64,000 nt of DNA from Mycolicibacterium sp. HK-90 (lineage in GTDB: Bacteria; Actinomycetota; Actinomycetes; Mycobacteriales; Mycobacteriaceae): the NCBI RefSeq assembly GCF_030486405.1, contig NZ_CP129613.1, positions 3,968,001-4,032,000 on the forward strand, in the 5' to 3' direction. Positions within the stretch are counted from its first letter, which is position 1, and every line of letters starts with the position of its first letter. Positions 62,284 to 64,000 of the stretch are shown piece after piece. Under the pieces are notes generated by a model. That model worked only from the letters and a program-made list of their open reading frames with translations, was not told where the DNA came from and made no database searches. The translations under genes and the position numbers were made by a program.

Positions 62284-63281
62284 AGACCTTCGACTTTCGA
62301 CACGCTGAATCCGTCGACGACGCCATCGACGCGGCCACGCACGGCGCCACGTACTTCGCCGGCGGAACGAACCTCTTCGATCTGATGAAGACCGGCGTTG
62401 AGCAACCCTCCGCCTTGATCGACCTTCGCCGACTCGCGTTGACGTCGATCGCCACCACCGCCACCGGTGGGGTGTTCATCGAAGCCGGCGTCACCAACAG
62501 CGCGCTGGCCAACCACCCTCTCATCCGCAGCCACTACCCGGTCGTGTCGCACGCCGTCCTCAGCGGAGCCACCACGCAGCTGCGCAACATGGCCACCGCA
62601 GGTGGAAATCTGTTGCAGCGCACCCGATGCCCCTACTTCATGCAGACCGCCTTCTCCGAGTGCAACAAGCGCAAACCAGGAAGCGGTTGCGCCGCGATCA
62701 ACGGATTCCACCGCGAACACGCGATTTTCGGCGCCAGCGACCACTGCGTGGCGATCCACCCGTCTGACCTGGCGGTGGCCCTGGCCATGCTGGACGCGGT
62801 CGTGCACGTGCAGAACTCGACGGGACGACGCCGTATCCCGATCGACCAGTTCTTCGCGCTTCCGGGCCAGACACCCGAGAACGACAACACACTGCAACCG
62901 CACGACCTGATCCTCGGGATCGAATTGCCGTCGTCGGATTTCAATGATCACTCTTGGTACTTAAAGGTCCGTGACCGGCACAGCTATGCCTTTGCGCTCG
63001 TGTCCGTCGCCGCAGGCCTGCGCATCCAGGATGGAGAGATCATCGATGCGGCCCTCGCCTTGGGCGGCGTAGCGGCCAAGCCCTGGCGGCTGCATGAGGC
63101 CGAATCAAGCCTCATCGGGCAACGGCCCGACGCAGAGGCCTTTCACACCGCCGCAGCCATCGCGATGGCTGATGCCCAACCGCTCACGCAAAACGCCTTC
63201 AAGGTCGACCTGGGCCGCCACAGCATCGTTCGAGCCCTGACCTTGGCCGCGGTCGATCGAGGAACCGATAGCAGCGTCTGA
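62280..63281 (+). CDS. molybdenum hydroxylase FAD subunit (PaoB/YagS-like)
   Basis: A 333-residue FAD-binding subunit. FAD-binding YFAGGTNLFDLMKTG and ATAGGNLLQRTRCPYF. Between residues about 125 and 160, four cysteines in RCPYF, ECNKRK, SGCAAI and DHCVAI are those that hold an extra [4Fe-4S] cluster in PaoB. It passes electrons to a final acceptor (oxygen or a quinone or ferredoxin; unknown). Last gene of the nine-gene operon. No PaoD/XdhC maturation gene is seen next to it. Confidence 0.9.
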   Translation: MKTFDFRHAESVDDAIDAATHGATYFAGGTNLFDLMKTGVEQPSALIDLRRLALTSIATTATGGVFIEAGVTNSALANHPLIRSHYPVVSHAVLSGATTQLRNMATAGGNLLQRTRCPYFMQTAFSECNKRKPGSGCAAINGFHREHAIFGASDHCVAIHPSDLAVALAMLDAVVHVQNSTGRRRIPIDQFFALPGQTPENDNTLQPHDLILGIELPSSDFNDHSWYLKVRDRHSYAFALVSVAAGLRIQDGEIIDAALALGGVAAKPWRLHEAESSLIGQRPDAEAFHTAAAIAMADAQPLTQNAFKVDLGRHSIVRALTLAAVDRGTDSSV

Positions 63282-63294
63282 CGGGTCTCCGTCA
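63279..63294 (+). terminator. short hairpin at end of catabolic operon
   Basis: TGACGG-GTCT-CCGTCA, six-base perfect arms starting at the FAD-subunit stop codon itself. Weak on its own; probable end of the operon transcript opposite the convergent membrane-protein gene. Confidence 0.4.
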
Positions 63295-63330
63295 AACAAG
63301 CTGGAGTCGGTTCCGAGCTGAGCCGAACCC

Positions 63331-64000
63331 TCAGCCCCCGCCCTGTCCTCCCCCGGGGGCCGGGACCCACGGCAGGCCCGGGATCGTCGGGTACGGCGCG
63401 GTGGGACTCCACGGCGCCTGGGTTGTGGTGGGCGCCTGGGTGGTTGTCGGCGGCGCTTGCGTTGTCGTCGGAGGCGGCGCCTCGGTCGTGGGAGTCGGTG
63501 TGGGAGTGGGTGTCTCCGCCGGCGGTGGCGGGTTCTCCGACGGCGGCGCCTGCGGGGCGGGCTGCTGCACCGTCCGCGTCACCGTCTGGGGAGCGGGCGC
63601 GTCTTCGGTGATCTGCTGCGGCGCCGGTTCCTCGACCGGCGCGGCAGGCGCGGGCTCGTCAGGTGCCGGCGTCGTCGAGGTGACCGCCCTGGTGGTGGAC
63701 GCCGGACGGGTGGGCTCATCGCTGCCGGTGACGGTCACCAGCGCGGCCACCACGGCGACCAGTACCGCCGCGGCGCCGGCGCCCAGGATCACTGGTGGAC
63801 GTCGGTACCACGGTCGCGTCGCGATCTCGTCGTGGTCGGTCAGTTCACGCTCGCCGAACTCGAGCCGGGGCCGGGCCGTGGTGCGGCCACCTGCGGGTTC
63901 GAATCCGGTGTCGAAGTCGGTCCCGTAATCGTCGCCGTAGTCCTCGGCCCGGTAGTCGTCAACCGGCGCGACGTCGGGGACATCGTGGGCGTCGGACCAG
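63331..64000 (-). CDS. membrane protein with Pro/Thr-rich extracytoplasmic tail (5' end outside window)
   Basis: At least 223 codons are open to the window edge, so the start lies beyond 64000. An acidic Asp/Tyr-rich cytosolic part (VDDYRAEDYGDDYG) leads to WYRRPP, then one membrane helix (VILGAGAAAVLVAVVAALV). An external tail rich in Pro, Thr and Ala follows, with TTTQAP repeats, ending GGGQGGG. The layout is common among mycobacterial anchored wall proteins. No enzyme domain in the visible part. Low-complexity, so codon-level repeats may reflect slippage. Confidence 0.7.
   Translation of the reverse strand, partial: WSDAHDVPDVAPVDDYRAEDYGDDYGTDFDTGFEPAGGRTTARPRLEFGERELTDHDEIATRPWYRRPPVILGAGAAAVLVAVVAALVTVTGSDEPTRPASTTRAVTSTTPAPDEPAPAAPVEEPAPQQITEDAPAPQTVTRTVQQPAPQAPPSENPPPPAETPTPTPTPTTEAPPPTTTQAPPTTTQAPTTTQAPWSPTAPYPTIPGLPWVPAPGGGQGGG

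Noticed and set aside
52823..63281. Known nicotine or nicotinate pathway
   Set aside because: The hydroxylase and Mo enzyme resemble parts of such pathways, but the Mo subunits are of the aldehyde-oxidase (PaoABC) type and the other characteristic genes are absent.
63401..63660. Possible repeat array (GTGGTGG-rich) or CRISPR-like repeats
   Set aside because: The repetition is the coding sequence for the Pro/Thr-rich tail; no spaced identical repeats. No CRISPR array was seen anywhere in the window.

Overview
The window is high-GC DNA from a fast-growing mycobacterium (Mycolicibacterium type). The core gene order ahpE, DUF3052, a Rv2240c-like protein, aceE, mabR, fabD-acpM-kasA-kasB-accD6, then glpD / TetR / FAD oxidase / diacylglycerol kinase, DUF3145, serine hydrolase, mscR and MBL protein follows the M. 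tuberculosis Rv2238c-Rv2260 order, with insertions. The short 98-residue AcpM also fits a fast grower. All identifications come from reading the sequence; no database search was run.

1-13.97 kb: an integrated, phage-satellite-like element abuts the 3' end of a tRNA-Val(UAC) gene (13968-14042, minus strand). The left end lies outside the window. From right to left it carries a small membrane protein, a tyrosine integrase with an inserted winged-helix-like segment, an HTH partner protein, two excisionase/AlpA-type HTH proteins, a D5/P4-type primase-helicase, and a 140-bp array of three CCGGTTAT and three inverted ATAACCGG iterons beside an AT-rich stretch (probable origin). Next come a terminase-small-like HTH protein, a serine resolvase with a candidate res site, and a complete Eco29kI-family type II restriction-modification system with a Vsr repair nuclease as cargo. 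At the left edge is a minus-strand operon with a virion-like protein, zinc-ribbon proteins and an HEAGH metalloprotease. A 21-25 bp operator-like sequence occurs twice, upstream of the excisionase-like gene and upstream of the virion-like operon. This suggests that excision and the left operon are controlled together.

14-31 kb: conserved core. It includes peroxiredoxin AhpE, pyruvate dehydrogenase E1, the FAS-II mycolate operon behind its activator MabR (with a TTTTGT-N9-ACAAAA operator), an SDR/LysR pair, and glycerol-3-phosphate dehydrogenase with its TetR regulator divergent from an FAD oxidase and a lipid kinase.

31.9-50.9 kb: lipid and redox accessory genes. They comprise an HSL-type esterase and TetR regulator opposite an SDR-patatin-Baeyer-Villiger monooxygenase operon, a secreted DUF4185 (GH183-like) protein with a lipoprotein partner, MscR plus a metallo-beta-lactamase-fold protein, an orphan StyA-like monooxygenase, a SABATH-type fatty-acid methyltransferase, an IlvX-like TPP enzyme, and an SDR-TetR pair with a 17-bp palindromic operator.

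50.9-63.3 kb: a compact catabolic cluster. A GAF-PucR regulator is divergent from nine same-strand genes: aldehyde dehydrogenase, MFS importer, aromatic-ring FAD hydroxylase, cupin, ACMSD-like decarboxylase, old-yellow-enzyme reductase and a three-subunit PaoABC-type molybdenum hydroxylase. They probably import and oxidise an aromatic or heteroaromatic acid or aldehyde; the substrate cannot be read from sequence. The window ends in a membrane protein with a Pro/Thr-rich tail, cut at its 5' end.
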